NCBI RefSeq assembly: GCF_900112985.1
Contig: NZ_FONS01000005.1
Coordinates: forward strand, 1 to 64,000
Source: Pedobacter antarcticus
Lineage (GTDB): Bacteria > Bacteroidota > Bacteroidia > Sphingobacteriales > Sphingobacteriaceae
Direction of reading: 5' to 3'
DNA: 64,000 nucleotides
Notes under the pieces: model-generated
Seen by the model: only the letters and a program-made list of their open reading frames with translations
What the model was told of the DNA's origin: nothing
Databases searched by the model: none
Shown: in pieces, positions 52,217 to 61,054 of the stretch
How the letters are laid out: every line of letters begins with the position of its first letter
Position numbering within the stretch: the first letter of the stretch is position 1
Made by a program: the position numbers and the translations under genes

Positions 52217-52721
52217 AGTAGAAGAAACACAACCTGTAGAGTTTTCGCCAGCTTTGAAAGCAAAGTTCGCGGAGATCTCCAGTAGATATCCGGAAGGAAA
52301 ACAAAAGTCGGCTTTATTACCGATACTGCATGAAGTACAGGCCGAACTGGGCTGGCTGAGTGCAAATGCTATGGACCAGGTTGCTGCCTGGCTTAAAATT
52401 GAACCGATTGAGGTTTATGAAGTAGCGTCTTTCTATAGTATGTATTTCCTGAAGCCTCAGGGTAAATATGTACTGGAAGTATGCCGTACCGGGCCTTGCT
52501 GTCTGGTAGGTGCGGAGAAAGTAATGGCTCATATTGAGCACAAACTGGGTGTGAAGGAGAATGAGGTCACTGCAGACGGATTATTCAGCTGGAGAGGTGT
52601 AGAATGCCTTGCAGCATGTGGATTTGGTCCTGTTTTACAGATCGGTCCCGAGTATACATTCTATGAGAACCTTGACGAACAGAAAGTAGATACATTGTTA
52701 GAAGAATTACGCAAAAAATAA
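52209..52721 (+). CDS. nuoE: NADH-quinone oxidoreductase subunit E
   Basis: A 170-aa subunit with a thioredoxin-like fold binding a [2Fe-2S] cluster (N1a). Cluster cysteines are visible in CRTGPCCLVGA (first pair) and CLAACGFGP (second pair). It joins NuoF in the NADH-oxidising module. The start overlaps the nuoD stop by 8 bp and the stop overlaps nuoF (TAATG), so nuoD, E and F are tightly coupled. Confidence 0.95.
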   Translation: MLKVEETQPVEFSPALKAKFAEISSRYPEGKQKSALLPILHEVQAELGWLSANAMDQVAAWLKIEPIEVYEVASFYSMYFLKPQGKYVLEVCRTGPCCLVGAEKVMAHIEHKLGVKENEVTADGLFSWRGVECLAACGFGPVLQIGPEYTFYENLDEQKVDTLLEELRKK

Positions 52722-54085
52722 TGGCCCGTAAACTCTTATTAGAACATATTAACGTACCAGGCATCAATACTCTTGATGTGTACCGCCAGAAAGGTGGTTA
52801 CCGGTCTGTGGAAAAAGCTTTGAAAACCCTAAGCCCGGATGACGTGGTTGAGGAGGTGAAGAAGTCTGGTCTCCGCGGTCGTGGTGGTGCAGGATTTCCT
52901 ACGGGAATGAAGTGGAGCTTTCTGGCTAAGCCTGAAGGTGTGGAACGTTATCTGGTCTGCAATGCAGATGAGTCGGAGCCAGGAACTTTCAAAGACCGTT
53001 ACCTGATGACATATATTCCTCATGCACTGATCGAAGGAATGATCGTTTCCAGCTATGCGCTGGGTGCGAAAACTTCTTATATCTATGTACGTGGTGAAAT
53101 GATGCCGCAGATCAGAATTCTGGAAAAGGCTATTGCTGAAGCTAAGAGTGCTGGTTTTCTGGGTAAAAATATTCTGGGATCGGGTTATGATCTGGAGTTA
53201 TACGTTCAGCCTGGTGGCGGTGCTTATATCTGCGGTGAGGAAACTGCCTTACTGGAATCATTAGAAGGAAAAAGAGGAAATCCAAGGATTAAACCTCCGT
53301 TTCCGGCTATTGCTGGTTTATACGGCTGCCCTACTGTAGTGAACAATGTAGAATCCATTGCTGCTGTTGTACCGATCATTAACGATGGCGGTGAAGAGTA
53401 TGCTAAAGTTGGAATCGGCAGAAGTACAGGTACTAAACTGATCTCTGCTTCTGGTAACCTGGTTCGCCCGGGTGTATATGAAATTGAATTAGGACTTCCG
53501 GTTGAGGAGTTTATTTATTCTGATGAGTATTGCGGTGGTATTGCCAACGGAAAACGGTTGAAGGCTACTGTGGCAGGCGGATCGTCTGTACCGGTATTAC
53601 CTGCTAACCTGACGCTGAAACTGGCTAATGGCGATCCGCGTCTGATGAGCTATGAATCTCTTTCTGAAGGTGGTTTTGCTACAGGTACCATGATGGGTTC
53701 CGGTGGTTTTATCGCGTTTGATGAAGATCAGTGTATTGTTAGAAATACCTGGAATTTTTCTCGTTTTTACCACCATGAAAGCTGTGGTCAGTGTTCTCCT
53801 TGCCGTGAAGGTACTGGCTGGATGGAAAAAGTACTGCACCGTATTGAACATGGTCATGGTAAGATGAGTGATATCGACCTGCTGGTTGATGTTTCGAAGA
53901 AAATCGAAGGAAATACAATTTGTCCGCTGGGTGATGCCGCTGCTTGGCCGGTTGCCAGTGCAATCAGACACTTCAGGGATGAATTTGAATGGCATGTAAG
54001 GGAACCTCAGAAAAGTCAACAGACTAATTACGGGATTGCCCGCTATGCTGAGCCGATCGCAAGCGGATTGAAACAGGAAAATTAA
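52721..54085 (+). CDS. nuoF: NADH-quinone oxidoreductase subunit F
   Basis: A 454-aa subunit that binds NADH and FMN. The FMN/NADH site reads GRGGAGFPTGMKW near 51-63 and the second block CGEETALLESLEGKRGNPR near 170-188. The [4Fe-4S] N3 cluster cysteines are in SCGQCSPCREGTGW near 350-363, with a fourth Cys in NTICPLGDAAAW. It accepts electrons from NADH and passes them into the iron-sulfur chain. Followed after 60 bp by nuoG. Confidence 0.96.
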   Translation: MARKLLLEHINVPGINTLDVYRQKGGYRSVEKALKTLSPDDVVEEVKKSGLRGRGGAGFPTGMKWSFLAKPEGVERYLVCNADESEPGTFKDRYLMTYIPHALIEGMIVSSYALGAKTSYIYVRGEMMPQIRILEKAIAEAKSAGFLGKNILGSGYDLELYVQPGGGAYICGEETALLESLEGKRGNPRIKPPFPAIAGLYGCPTVVNNVESIAAVVPIINDGGEEYAKVGIGRSTGTKLISASGNLVRPGVYEIELGLPVEEFIYSDEYCGGIANGKRLKATVAGGSSVPVLPANLTLKLANGDPRLMSYESLSEGGFATGTMMGSGGFIAFDEDQCIVRNTWNFSRFYHHESCGQCSPCREGTGWMEKVLHRIEHGHGKMSDIDLLVDVSKKIEGNTICPLGDAAAWPVASAIRHFRDEFEWHVREPQKSQQTNYGIARYAEPIASGLKQEN

Positions 54086-54145
54086 CTGTCGGCCGGCTCC
54101 GTTCTGAATGGAAATGGGCTGACTGATAAAAGAATATCTTTAACA

Positions 54146-55150
54146 ATGAGTGAAAAAGTTAAGGTAACCATAGACGGAATAACTGTCGAAGTAGAACCAG
54201 GTACAACTATACTGAATGCCGCAAGGCAAATCGGGGGGGATATTGTTCCGCCTGCAATGTGCTATTATTCCAAGCTTGAAGGAAGTGGCGGGAAATGCCG
54301 TACCTGTATAGTTAAGGTTAGCAAGGGTTCTGAGAAGGATCCAAGACCTATGCCTAAATTGGTTGCATCCTGCCGTACTACTGTTATGGACGGTATGGAG
54401 GTGATGAACATTACTTCTCCGGAAGTACTGGAAGCCAGAAGTGGGGTAGTCGAAATTTTATTAATTAATCATCCGCTGGACTGTCCGGTATGTGATCAGG
54501 CCGGTGAATGTGATCTGCAAAACCTGGGTTACGAACATGGTTTACAGAAAACAAGGTATGAGTTCGAAAGAAGAACTTTTGAGCGTATAGATATTGGTGA
54601 TAAAATCCAGTTACACATGAACAGATGCATTTTATGCTACCGTTGTGTGTTTACTGCAGATCAGATCACAAATAAACGTGTTCATGGTATCTTGAACAGG
54701 GGTGATCATTCGGAAATCTCTACTTATATCCAGACTGCCGTGGATAATGATTTTTCCGGTAACGTAATCGACGTTTGCCCGGTTGGTGCATTGACTGATA
54801 AAACTTTCAGATTCAAAAACAGGGTATGGTTTACCAAACCTGTAGATGCACACCGTGATTGCCCAACTTGTAAGGGACAAGTTACATTATGGTACAAAGG
54901 TGCTGATGTACTGCGTGTTACAGCTCGTAAAGATATTTATGGCGAGGTAGAGGATTTTATCTGCAATACCTGCCGTTTTGATAAAAAGAAAACTGCCGAC
55001 TGGGTTATTGAACAACCTACTCATATCAGCGATACTTCAGTAATTGCATCTAATCACTATGAGACGATGAAACCACTGCCTGTTATTCAGACTGATCTGC
55101 GTCTACAGCAGGCTAATAAAGTTGAACTGGAAAAAACCGCTAAATTCTAA
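54146..55150 (+). CDS. nuoG: NADH-quinone oxidoreductase subunit G, short form
   Basis: A 334-aa iron-sulfur subunit. An N-terminal [2Fe-2S] ferredoxin domain (PAMCYYSKLEGSGGKCRTC, then VASCRTT), a His/Cys-liganded block (HPLDCPVCDQAGECDLQNLG) and two more Cys groups (RCILCYRC, VDVCPVGAL; CPTCKG, CNTCRFD) are present. The large C-terminal molybdopterin-oxidoreductase domain of typical NuoG (about 700-900 aa) is missing; the gene ends just after the last Cys block. The reading frame looks intact and nuoH overlaps its stop, so the short form appears natural in this lineage rather than broken. Confidence 0.9.
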   Translation: MSEKVKVTIDGITVEVEPGTTILNAARQIGGDIVPPAMCYYSKLEGSGGKCRTCIVKVSKGSEKDPRPMPKLVASCRTTVMDGMEVMNITSPEVLEARSGVVEILLINHPLDCPVCDQAGECDLQNLGYEHGLQKTRYEFERRTFERIDIGDKIQLHMNRCILCYRCVFTADQITNKRVHGILNRGDHSEISTYIQTAVDNDFSGNVIDVCPVGALTDKTFRFKNRVWFTKPVDAHRDCPTCKGQVTLWYKGADVLRVTARKDIYGEVEDFICNTCRFDKKKTADWVIEQPTHISDTSVIASNHYETMKPLPVIQTDLRLQQANKVELEKTAKF

Positions 55151-56187
55151 TGGATATCTCATTCGTCATAGAAAAATTTATACTTGTAGCGATCATTTTT
55201 GGTATAAGTTTAGTCATCGCGATGTACTCTACATACGCGGAAAGAAAGGTTGCAGCATTCCTGCAAGACAGGCTAGGTCCTGATCGTGCCGGTCCTTTTG
55301 GTATGTTACAACCGCTTGCTGATGGACTGAAAATGTTCATGAAGGAAGAGATTGTACCGACCAACTCAAATAAAATGTTATTTATGGTGGGCCCTGGTCT
55401 GGCAATGTTAACTGCTTGTATCGGTACTGCTGTGATTCCATGGGGATCTGATATTACAATAGGTGACCGCGTTATTGCTTTGCAGGTTACTGATATCAAT
55501 GTAGGCCTGTTATATATTTTCGGGGTAGTTTCACTCGGTGTTTACGGTGTGATGATCGGAGGCTGGGCTTCCAACAATAAATACTCTTTGCTGAGTGCAA
55601 TCCGTGCAGCTTCTCAGAATATCAGTTATGAGGTGTCTATGGGACTTTCTATTATTGCCCTTTTAATGGTCACTAATACGATGAGTCTGAAGGAAATCGT
55701 GGAGCAGCAGCACGGCTGGCACTGGAACGTGCTTTATCAGCCATTAGGGTTCCTGTTATTCATTATTTGCTCTTTTGCAGAAACTAACCGCGCACCTTTC
55801 GATTTACCGGAATGTGAGACTGAACTGATTGGTGGTTACCACACGGAGTATTCTTCTATGAAACTTGGTTTCTACCTGTTCGCAGAATATATTAACATGT
55901 TTGTTTCGGCGACGGTAATGGCGACGCTTTATTTCGGTGGCTATAATTACCCTGGAATGGATTGGGTACTTTTACATACTGGCCCAGTAATCGGACCTCT
56001 GATCGGAACTGCAGTTCTGTTCGCGAAGATCTTTGCTTTCATCTTCTTCTTTATGTGGGTAAGATGGACGATTCCTCGTTTCCGTTACGATCAGCTGATG
56101 CACCTGGGATGGAAAACATTAATCCCGCTGGCTATAGCTAATATCGTTATTACCGGTCTAGTGATTGCAATTGTAGAAAAGTTTTAA
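55150..56187 (+). CDS. nuoH: NADH-quinone oxidoreductase subunit H
   Basis: A 345-aa membrane subunit with about eight helices, at the junction between the peripheral and membrane arms and next to the quinone site. Conserved blocks include YAERKVAAFLQDRLGPDRAG, SLLSAIRAASQNISYEV and AETNRAPFDLPECETELIGG. The start overlaps the nuoG stop by one base. The next gene, nuoI, is preceded by a strong ribosome-binding site. Confidence 0.96.
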   Translation: MDISFVIEKFILVAIIFGISLVIAMYSTYAERKVAAFLQDRLGPDRAGPFGMLQPLADGLKMFMKEEIVPTNSNKMLFMVGPGLAMLTACIGTAVIPWGSDITIGDRVIALQVTDINVGLLYIFGVVSLGVYGVMIGGWASNNKYSLLSAIRAASQNISYEVSMGLSIIALLMVTNTMSLKEIVEQQHGWHWNVLYQPLGFLLFIICSFAETNRAPFDLPECETELIGGYHTEYSSMKLGFYLFAEYINMFVSATVMATLYFGGYNYPGMDWVLLHTGPVIGPLIGTAVLFAKIFAFIFFFMWVRWTIPRFRYDQLMHLGWKTLIPLAIANIVITGLVIAIVEKF

Positions 56188-56210
56188 CTGTCCGCCCTGC
56201 GGAATAATAT

Positions 56211-56217
56211 AAGGAGG
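56211..56217 (+). promoter_or_regulatory. Canonical Shine-Dalgarno before nuoI
   Basis: AAGGAGG sits 4 nt before the nuoI ATG at 56222. It is the only full-consensus Shine-Dalgarno I noticed before a gene here, in a phylum that normally avoids them. Confidence 0.7.
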
Positions 56218-56221
56218 TTTA

Positions 56222-56722
56222 ATGGAACCATTAACCAATAAAAAGAAAGTATTAATACAAAAACCACTAACCTTTTCGGAGCGGATTTATTTACCTGCGC
56301 TTACTAAAGGTCTTTCGATTACGATCAGTCACTTTTTCAAAAAAGAAGCGACTATCCGTTATCCTGAGGTGCAGCGTGAAATGTCCATTAACTGGAGAGG
56401 TATGCATTCCCTTAAAAGGGATGAGAATGGTAAGGAACGTTGTACTGCTTGCGGGCTTTGTGCTTTATCTTGCCCGGCAGAGGCTATCACTATGATCGCT
56501 GCTGAACGTAAACCTGAAGAGAAAGATCTGTACAGGGAAGAAAAATATGCATCAGTATATGAAATCAATATGCTGCGCTGTATTTTCTGTGGTCTTTGCG
56601 AAGAAGCGTGCCCTAAGGAAGCAATTTACCTGGATGGCCCGATTGTTCCTTCGGACTACTTGCGTAAAGATTTTATTTACGGCAAAGACAAACTGGTCGA
56701 ACAACCACTGGAGAAAAAATAA
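56222..56722 (+). CDS. nuoI: NADH-quinone oxidoreductase subunit I
   Basis: A 166-aa subunit with two [4Fe-4S] clusters (N6a, N6b). The ligands lie in CTACGLCALSCPAEA and CIFCGLCEEACPKEA, each CX2CX2CX3CP. It relays electrons from NuoG towards NuoB. The N-terminus is amphipathic and membrane-associated. The start is supported by the consensus Shine-Dalgarno directly upstream. Confidence 0.96.
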   Translation: MEPLTNKKKVLIQKPLTFSERIYLPALTKGLSITISHFFKKEATIRYPEVQREMSINWRGMHSLKRDENGKERCTACGLCALSCPAEAITMIAAERKPEEKDLYREEKYASVYEINMLRCIFCGLCEEACPKEAIYLDGPIVPSDYLRKDFIYGKDKLVEQPLEKK

Positions 56723-56784
56723 CCGGAAGCCTCGCTTCTGCTATAGTATACACCCGCCATACAGGCATAAAACAAACAAAATAA

Positions 56785-57282
56785 ATGGGTACATCAGTAT
56801 TCTATTTGGTCGCTTTTCTAAGTATATTCTTTTCACTGATGGTGATTTTCGCCAAAAACCCAGTGCATAGTGTACTTTATCTGATCGTTACATTTTTTAC
56901 GTTCACAGTTCATTATATTCTGTTGAACGCACAATTCCTCGCCGTTGTAAACTTTATTGTTTATATGGGGGCTATTATGGTGCTCTTTCTCTTTGTGCTA
57001 ATGCTGCTCAATCTGAATACCGATAACGAACCGCTCAAATCTGTGCTGGTTAAAGTTGTAGGTATAATAGGCGGGTGCTGCCTGGTCGTAACACTGATCG
57101 GGTCACTTAAAGCTACTGCAGCTTCTGATCCGCTGATTCTGGTTAATCCGAATCTGGGTCTGGTAAAGAACCTGGGTAAAGAGCTGTTCGGGCCCTTTAT
57201 GCTGCCTTTTGAATTATCATCAATTCTGCTCCTTACTGCCATGGTAGGTGCTGTTTTATTAACTAAAAAAGAAAAGGTCTAG
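56785..57282 (+). CDS. nuoJ: NADH-quinone oxidoreductase subunit J
   Basis: A 165-aa membrane subunit with five helices, of which the third carries VVNFIVYMGAIMVLFLFVLM, the most conserved NuoJ block with its pi-bulge region. It contributes to coupling electron transfer to proton pumping. 62 nt after nuoI and 36 nt before nuoK. Length is usual. Confidence 0.94.
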   Translation: MGTSVFYLVAFLSIFFSLMVIFAKNPVHSVLYLIVTFFTFTVHYILLNAQFLAVVNFIVYMGAIMVLFLFVLMLLNLNTDNEPLKSVLVKVVGIIGGCCLVVTLIGSLKATAASDPLILVNPNLGLVKNLGKELFGPFMLPFELSSILLLTAMVGAVLLTKKEKV

Positions 57283-57318
57283 CGCTTAGCTATTCCCGAT
57301 ATAAGAAAATAGATACTA

Positions 57319-57648
57319 ATGGACAACATTACTCAAAATCTACAGGGCGTGCCGCTTAACCACTATATCTGGTTAAGTGCCATTATTTTCTCGATTGGTG
57401 TGATCGGCGTATTGACACGCAGGAATGCCATCGTGATCTTTATGTCAGTTGAACTGATGCTGAACGCGGTGAACTTATTGCTTGCGGCTTTTTCTGTACA
57501 TAACAACGATCCTTCGGGTCAGGTCTTCGTATTTTTTATTATGGTACTGGCAGCTGCCGAAGTTGCCGTCGGCCTGAGTATAATCGTAATGATCTACAGA
57601 AATACACAGTCTACAGATATTAATGTGTTGAATCGCCTTAAGTGGTAG
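57319..57648 (+). CDS. nuoK: NADH-quinone oxidoreductase subunit K
   Basis: A 109-aa, three-helix membrane subunit. The conserved Glu of the proton path is in VELMLNAVNLLLAAF, with a second in AAEVAVGLSIIV, both characteristic of NuoK. Together with NuoJ it forms part of the fourth proton channel. 21 nt before nuoL. Confidence 0.95.
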   Translation: MDNITQNLQGVPLNHYIWLSAIIFSIGVIGVLTRRNAIVIFMSVELMLNAVNLLLAAFSVHNNDPSGQVFVFFIMVLAAAEVAVGLSIIVMIYRNTQSTDINVLNRLKW

Positions 57649-57669
57649 TTATAAAGAATAGATAATAAA

Positions 57670-59562
57670 ATGATAAATTTAGTTTGGCTGGTCCCGTTAA
57701 TTCCTCTTTTAGGCTTTGTTATCAATGGTCTGGGGAGAAACACATTGTCTAAATCCCTGATCGGATTTATTGGAAGTGGAGTGATATTTATTTCTTTCCT
57801 GATCAGTGTGAGTATCTTTTTAGCCCTGGGTAATGATCCTGTAAAATCTCATGAAATTTTCCTTTTTGACTGGATTAGCGCTGGTACGCTTCAGGTTCCC
57901 TTATCTTTTCTGGTAGATCCGCTGAGTTCAATCATGCTGTTGATTATAACCGGGATCGGATTCCTGATTCATATTTATTCTATTGGTTATATGCACGATG
58001 ATGCAGGTTTCGGAAAGTTTTTCAGCTATCTGAATCTGTTTATCTTTTTTATGCTTCTACTGGTTCTAGGATCTAACTACCTGGTGATGTTCATCGGATG
58101 GGAAGGGGTAGGACTTTGTTCTTACCTGCTGATCGGCTTCTGGTATACGAACAGTAGTTATGCAACTGCAGCTAAGAAAGCTTTTGTAATGAACCGTATC
58201 GGTGATCTGGGTTTCCTGATCGCAATATTTATGATCTTTACGACCTTTGGCAGTATCGAATATGCAAAGGTCTTCCCTCAGGTTGCTGAGTTAATGCCTG
58301 GCGACAGCACACTAGCTTTAATTGCACTTCTACTGTTTATCGCTGCCTGCGGTAAGTCTGCTCAGATTCCATTATTTACCTGGTTACCGGATGCGATGGC
58401 TGGTCCAACGCCGGTTTCGGCTCTGATTCACGCGGCTACAATGGTTACTGCAGGTATCTATATGATTGCTCGCTCACACATTTTATTCGACCTGGCTCCG
58501 GTAGTGCAGCATCTGATCGCTATTATTGGTTTGGCCACTGCCGTACTAGGTGCACTGGTTGCCCTGACACAAACTGATATTAAAAAAGTACTTGCTTATT
58601 CTACCGTATCTCAACTCGGATATATGTTCCTGGGTCTGGGCGTTGGTGCGTATACTGGTTCTTTCTTCCACGTTATTACACATGCTTTCTTCAAAGCGCT
58701 ATTATTCCTGTGCGCAGGGTCTGTCATTCATGCTATGCATCACGAACAGGATATGCGTCATATGGGTGGTCTGCGTAAGAAATTGCCGGTTACTTTTGCT
58801 ACCATGCTAATTGGTACTATTGCTATTGCCGGCCTACCGCCTTTCTCGGGTTTCTTCTCCAAAGACGAGATCCTGGCGCATGTATATGAGCATAACCAGT
58901 TCATGTGGGGTATTGCAGTGTTTACTGCATTCCTGACTGCATTTTATATGTTCAGAATGTTATTCTTAACTTTTTATGGTACTTATCGTGGAACCCATCA
59001 TGCCGAAGAGAAGATTCATGAATCTCCTTCAAGTATGACTATTCCATTGATCATTCTGGCGGTATTATCTGCAGTAGGTGGTATTATTGGTATCCCTGAA
59101 GTACTGGGTGGCCATCACTGGCTTGCCGGGTGGTTATCTCCGGTAATTCCTGCACATGGCTCTGCTCTGTCTCATGTTACGGAATACATGCTGATGGCTG
59201 TTTCTGTGGTGGGTGTGATCGTGGCAATTGCTTATGCTTTCGTGAAATACGTTAAACAAAGTGATCTGCCCGTGGCAGACCAGGGTAAACGATCGGCACT
59301 GGCTAACCTGTCTTATCATAAATTTTATATTGACGAGGTCTACGATCTTTTAGTGAGAAGACCTCTTGATGCGCTGTCCCGCTTCTTTTACAAAGTTGTG
59401 GATACGAAAATTGTTGACGGGATTGTCAATGGATTAGGCTGGAGCACCAGTGAAGCAAGTAAGGGCATCCGTTTGCTTCAGTCGGGTAATATCGGTTTCT
59501 ACATCTTTATGATGGTCGCCGGAATTATATCCCTGTTATTGTATACATATTTATCTCTATAA
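57670..59562 (+). CDS. nuoL: NADH-quinone oxidoreductase subunit L
   Basis: A 630-aa antiporter-like membrane subunit, the most distal proton-pumping unit of complex I, with about 15 helices and a long lateral helix at the C-terminus. Conserved blocks are GWEGVGLCSYLLIGFWYTNS (with the key Glu), WLPDAMAGPTPVSALIHAATMV, and VSQLGYMFLGLGVGAY. The last 80 residues, after SALANLSYHKFYIDEVYD, form the lateral helix region. Length is typical. Confidence 0.96.
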   Translation: MINLVWLVPLIPLLGFVINGLGRNTLSKSLIGFIGSGVIFISFLISVSIFLALGNDPVKSHEIFLFDWISAGTLQVPLSFLVDPLSSIMLLIITGIGFLIHIYSIGYMHDDAGFGKFFSYLNLFIFFMLLLVLGSNYLVMFIGWEGVGLCSYLLIGFWYTNSSYATAAKKAFVMNRIGDLGFLIAIFMIFTTFGSIEYAKVFPQVAELMPGDSTLALIALLLFIAACGKSAQIPLFTWLPDAMAGPTPVSALIHAATMVTAGIYMIARSHILFDLAPVVQHLIAIIGLATAVLGALVALTQTDIKKVLAYSTVSQLGYMFLGLGVGAYTGSFFHVITHAFFKALLFLCAGSVIHAMHHEQDMRHMGGLRKKLPVTFATMLIGTIAIAGLPPFSGFFSKDEILAHVYEHNQFMWGIAVFTAFLTAFYMFRMLFLTFYGTYRGTHHAEEKIHESPSSMTIPLIILAVLSAVGGIIGIPEVLGGHHWLAGWLSPVIPAHGSALSHVTEYMLMAVSVVGVIVAIAYAFVKYVKQSDLPVADQGKRSALANLSYHKFYIDEVYDLLVRRPLDALSRFFYKVVDTKIVDGIVNGLGWSTSEASKGIRLLQSGNIGFYIFMMVAGIISLLLYTYLSL

Positions 59563-59583
59563 AAGATCGTCCAAATAAACATA

Positions 59584-61050
59584 ATGGAACAACTTTTAAT
59601 ACTTCTAATATTTCTTCCCCTTGCCGGAGCGCTGGTTACAGCCTTCACCGGTAATGCCGCCAAGTACGTGGCGCTGGTTTCCGGATTGCTTTCACTGGCT
59701 GTTGGTCTGATCATCACTGCACAGTTTGTACCGGACGCAAGTACGCAGTTTGAAGTTAATGTACCCTGGATCGCTGATCTGGGTATTCATTTTCACGCTG
59801 GTATTGACGGAATCAGTTTAATCACGATTTTACTGACTAATGTCCTGATACCGATTATTATTCTGGCCGCTTTTAAGCATGAATATCCTAAACCTCAGTC
59901 GTTTTTCGCGCTGATCCTGTTTATGCAGGCTGGTTTACTGATAGTATTCACTGCACTGGACGCCTTTCTGTTTTATATCGGATGGGAAGCTGCTTTAATT
60001 CCAATATACTTTATCTGCGCTATCTGGGGTGGAAAAGACAGGATTAAAGTGAATATGAAATTTTTCGTTTACACGATCGCTGGTTCACTGTTTATGTTAC
60101 TGGGTATTATTTACCTGTATCTGCAGAATCCAGCTGACAATTTTGAAATCCAGGCTTTCTATCAGCTTAACCTGGATGCTGAACAGCAGGGCTGGATCTT
60201 CTGGGCTTTCTTTATTGCTTTTGCAATTAAAATGCCTGTATTTCCTTTCCACACCTGGCAGCCGGATACTTATACTGAAGCGCCTGCAGCAGGTACCATG
60301 TTATTGTCGGGTATTATGCTTAAGATGGGTGTATACGGTGTAATCCGCTGGTTACTTCCAATTGCCCCACTAGGTCTGAATGACTGGGGTTCTACAGTAA
60401 TGGTGCTTTCTGTGATTGGTGTGGTTTACGCTTCGCTGATCGCTTTCACACAACGTAATGCTAAAAGATTAGTTGCTTATTCTTCCATTGCTCACGTAGG
60501 TATTATCGCTGCCGGTATCTTTGCTTTAAATGCGCAGGGTATGCAAGGTGCTATATTCCAAATGTTGAGTCATGGTATTAACGTAGTTGGTCTTTTCTTT
60601 GTGCTGGACATTATTTTCAGCAGAATGAAAACCAATACGATTGCTGAACTGGGTGGTATTGCTAAAACGGCCCCGAAATTGGCAATTGCTTTTCTGATCA
60701 TTGTATTGGGATCAGTTGCTCTGCCGGGAACGAATGGTTTTGTGGGAGAATTCCTGCTGTTGACCGGAATCTATCAATATAATATCTGGGCAGTGGTATT
60801 TGCAGGTCTTTCAGTGATCTTCGGAGCGGTTTATATGTTCAGAATGTATCAGCAGATCATGCTTGGCGAGACAAATACATTAACAGCTGGTTTTAGAGAT
60901 ATCCAGGGTTCGGAACAATTGGTTCTGGTAATTATCTGCGTGCTTGTTATCGCACTGGGTGTGTATCCTAAACCTTTTCTTCATTTGTCTGAAGCTTCAG
61001 TACAACAATTATTAGAACAGGTCAATCAAAAATTAACATCGGTAAAATAA
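59584..61050 (+). CDS. nuoM: NADH-quinone oxidoreductase subunit M
   Basis: A 488-aa antiporter-like proton-pumping subunit with about 14 helices. The conserved Glu is in YIGWEAALIPIYFICAIWGG, and WQPDTYTEAPAAGTMLLSGI and SSIAHVGIIAAGIF are also characteristic. 21 nt after nuoL and 4 nt before nuoN. Length is normal for NuoM. Confidence 0.96.
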   Translation: MEQLLILLIFLPLAGALVTAFTGNAAKYVALVSGLLSLAVGLIITAQFVPDASTQFEVNVPWIADLGIHFHAGIDGISLITILLTNVLIPIIILAAFKHEYPKPQSFFALILFMQAGLLIVFTALDAFLFYIGWEAALIPIYFICAIWGGKDRIKVNMKFFVYTIAGSLFMLLGIIYLYLQNPADNFEIQAFYQLNLDAEQQGWIFWAFFIAFAIKMPVFPFHTWQPDTYTEAPAAGTMLLSGIMLKMGVYGVIRWLLPIAPLGLNDWGSTVMVLSVIGVVYASLIAFTQRNAKRLVAYSSIAHVGIIAAGIFALNAQGMQGAIFQMLSHGINVVGLFFVLDIIFSRMKTNTIAELGGIAKTAPKLAIAFLIIVLGSVALPGTNGFVGEFLLLTGIYQYNIWAVVFAGLSVIFGAVYMFRMYQQIMLGETNTLTAGFRDIQGSEQLVLVIICVLVIALGVYPKPFLHLSEASVQQLLEQVNQKLTSVK

Positions 61051-61054
61051 GGAA

